From an uncultured Ruminococcus sp. (lineage in GTDB: Bacteria > Bacillota > Clostridia > Oscillospirales > CAG-272): a DNA stretch of 7,372 nt. The notes beneath the pieces were generated by a model. That model did not search any database, was not told the DNA's origin, and worked only from the letters and a program-made list of their open reading frames with translations. Position numbers and translations under genes: made by a program. Positions 6,849-7,372 of the stretch are shown one piece after another. The stretch's first letter is position 1, and every line of letters starts with the position of its first letter. The DNA lies in contig CADBPA010000004.1 in assembly GCA_902796505.1 (NCBI GenBank), positions 1 through 7,372 of the forward strand, given 5' to 3'.

Positions 6849-7372
6849 TCAGGTCTTATTGCTGTTTTTCTTGTCGTTATTGCCCCCGCCCTTGTTCATG
6901 CTGTTGGCGATGGCGTTATTGACGATCGGGTTGTTCTTCGGTTGTGGCTGCGCTTTCGCTTCTTTTCCTGCGCCGCCCTTGCCGCCGCCTTTGCCGCCTT
7001 TTCCGCCCTCCTCCAGCGCCTTCTGTACGCTGGAATTGCCGCCGAAGAAGCTTGCGTTGCTCTGACGGCGCAGCTTTTCACGCTCGCGCATCAGGTCGCG
7101 GCTCTGTGCAAGTTGAGAATTACTCATGATGCCGTAATCACGGTTCGTCCGGAAGCCGAGCCGCTGGCCGATCGTGCTGCCGAGGCCGAACTGCTTCGAG
7201 TCCCGCACGAAGTTGACGGCGGATCTCGTCGCCCGGAAGGGAGCGGTCAGCGCACGCGTCGCACCGCCGATCGCGCTGCGCATCGCCATACCGGCCATCG
7301 CGTTTTCGCGCATCTCGTTGGTTCCGGCACCCGACGAGATCAGGTTTCCGATCAGCGCCATCGCTCTCTGCA
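6849..7372 (-). CDS. 3' part of a T4SS-operon protein with basic Gly/Lys/Asn-rich tail (partial)
   Basis: The frame stays open to the window edge (upstream codons read Q-R-A before the first visible Met at 7361), and there is no clear ribosome binding site at that Met, so the true start is probably outside the window. The visible 170 residues begin with a Gly/Ala/Met-rich amphipathic stretch (MALIGNLISSGAG), followed by a basic segment (residues 29-75), a charged helix (RDLMREREKLRRQ), a run of GGK repeats (119-133) and an Asn-rich tail (143-170). No membrane helix is visible. In Gram-positive conjugation operons the gene just before PrgI/VirB4 is often a polytopic VirB6/TrbL-like channel protein with a long basic cytoplasmic tail. 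This could be such a tail, but the membrane part would lie outside the window and the assignment is inference. The TGA stop is 14 nt before the VirB4 start, so the two genes form one transcription unit. Confidence 0.8.
   Translation of the reverse strand, partial: QRAMALIGNLISSGAGTNEMRENAMAGMAMRSAIGGATRALTAPFRATRSAVNFVRDSKQFGLGSTIGQRLGFRTNRDYGIMSNSQLAQSRDLMREREKLRRQSNASFFGGNSSVQKALEEGGKGGKGGGKGGAGKEAKAQPQPKNNPIVNNAIANSMNKGGGNNDKKNSNKT

Noticed and set aside
5806..7065. 419-aa + strand open frame
   Set aside because: It crosses the junction of two minus-strand genes and ends in a Pro/Leu run that is simply the reverse of the GGK repeats. It is a shadow frame.
6849..7361. Taking the Met at 7361 as a true start, giving a complete 170-aa protein
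   Set aside because: The frame is open to the window edge and there is no good Shine-Dalgarno sequence before that Met. A partial gene is the safer reading.
1..7372. CRISPR arrays, tRNA or rRNA genes, insertion sequences, integrase or att repeats
   Set aside because: No regularly spaced repeats, cloverleaf-like segments, transposase or recombinase motifs, or flanking direct repeats were seen on either strand.

Overview
The window looks like chromosomal or integrated DNA from a moderately GC-rich member of the Bacillota, probably an uncultured gut-type Clostridia. The evidence is strong AAAGGAG-type ribosome binding sites, tight gene packing, an intrinsic terminator with U-tracts, and a Gram-positive-style VirB4 ATPase. 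This placement is inference; there is no rRNA or marker gene here. TGA is used as an ordinary stop and tryptophan is encoded by TGG, so the standard bacterial code applies.

Left part (1-1361, + strand): the tail of an unrecognised gene (ends at 109), an unrecognised soluble protein of about 205 aa (128-745), and a YgjV-family multi-pass membrane protein (813-1361). Nothing links these to the genes on the right. They converge on them and meet at a bidirectional intrinsic terminator (1361-1394).

Right part (1409-7372, - strand): four genes in one apparent operon, read from right to left. In transcription order they are: (i) the 3' part of a protein with a basic, Gly/Lys- and Asn-rich tail, cut by the window edge; (ii) an 887-aa type IV secretion ATPase in which a two-helix VirB3/PrgI-like membrane module is fused to a complete VirB4 motor; (iii) a 508-aa soluble protein; (iv) a 361-aa soluble protein. 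The operon ends at the shared terminator. The two intercistronic gaps after the ATPase (80 and 69 nt) each hold a stem-loop without a U-tract in the operon direction.

The most interesting signal is that the two soluble proteins downstream of the ATPase, which I cannot assign to any family, share a collinear C-terminal module. One block has 11 identities in 23 residues around TSxEYxNF. A second, weaker block around IxxxGR follows 38-39 residues later in both. They look like diverged paralogues dedicated to this VirB4-type machine, as partners, regulators or secreted substrates. No relaxase, coupling protein (VirD4), cell-wall hydrolase, integrase or attachment site is visible, so whether this is the end of a conjugative element or a resident T4SS-like apparatus cannot be decided from this window.
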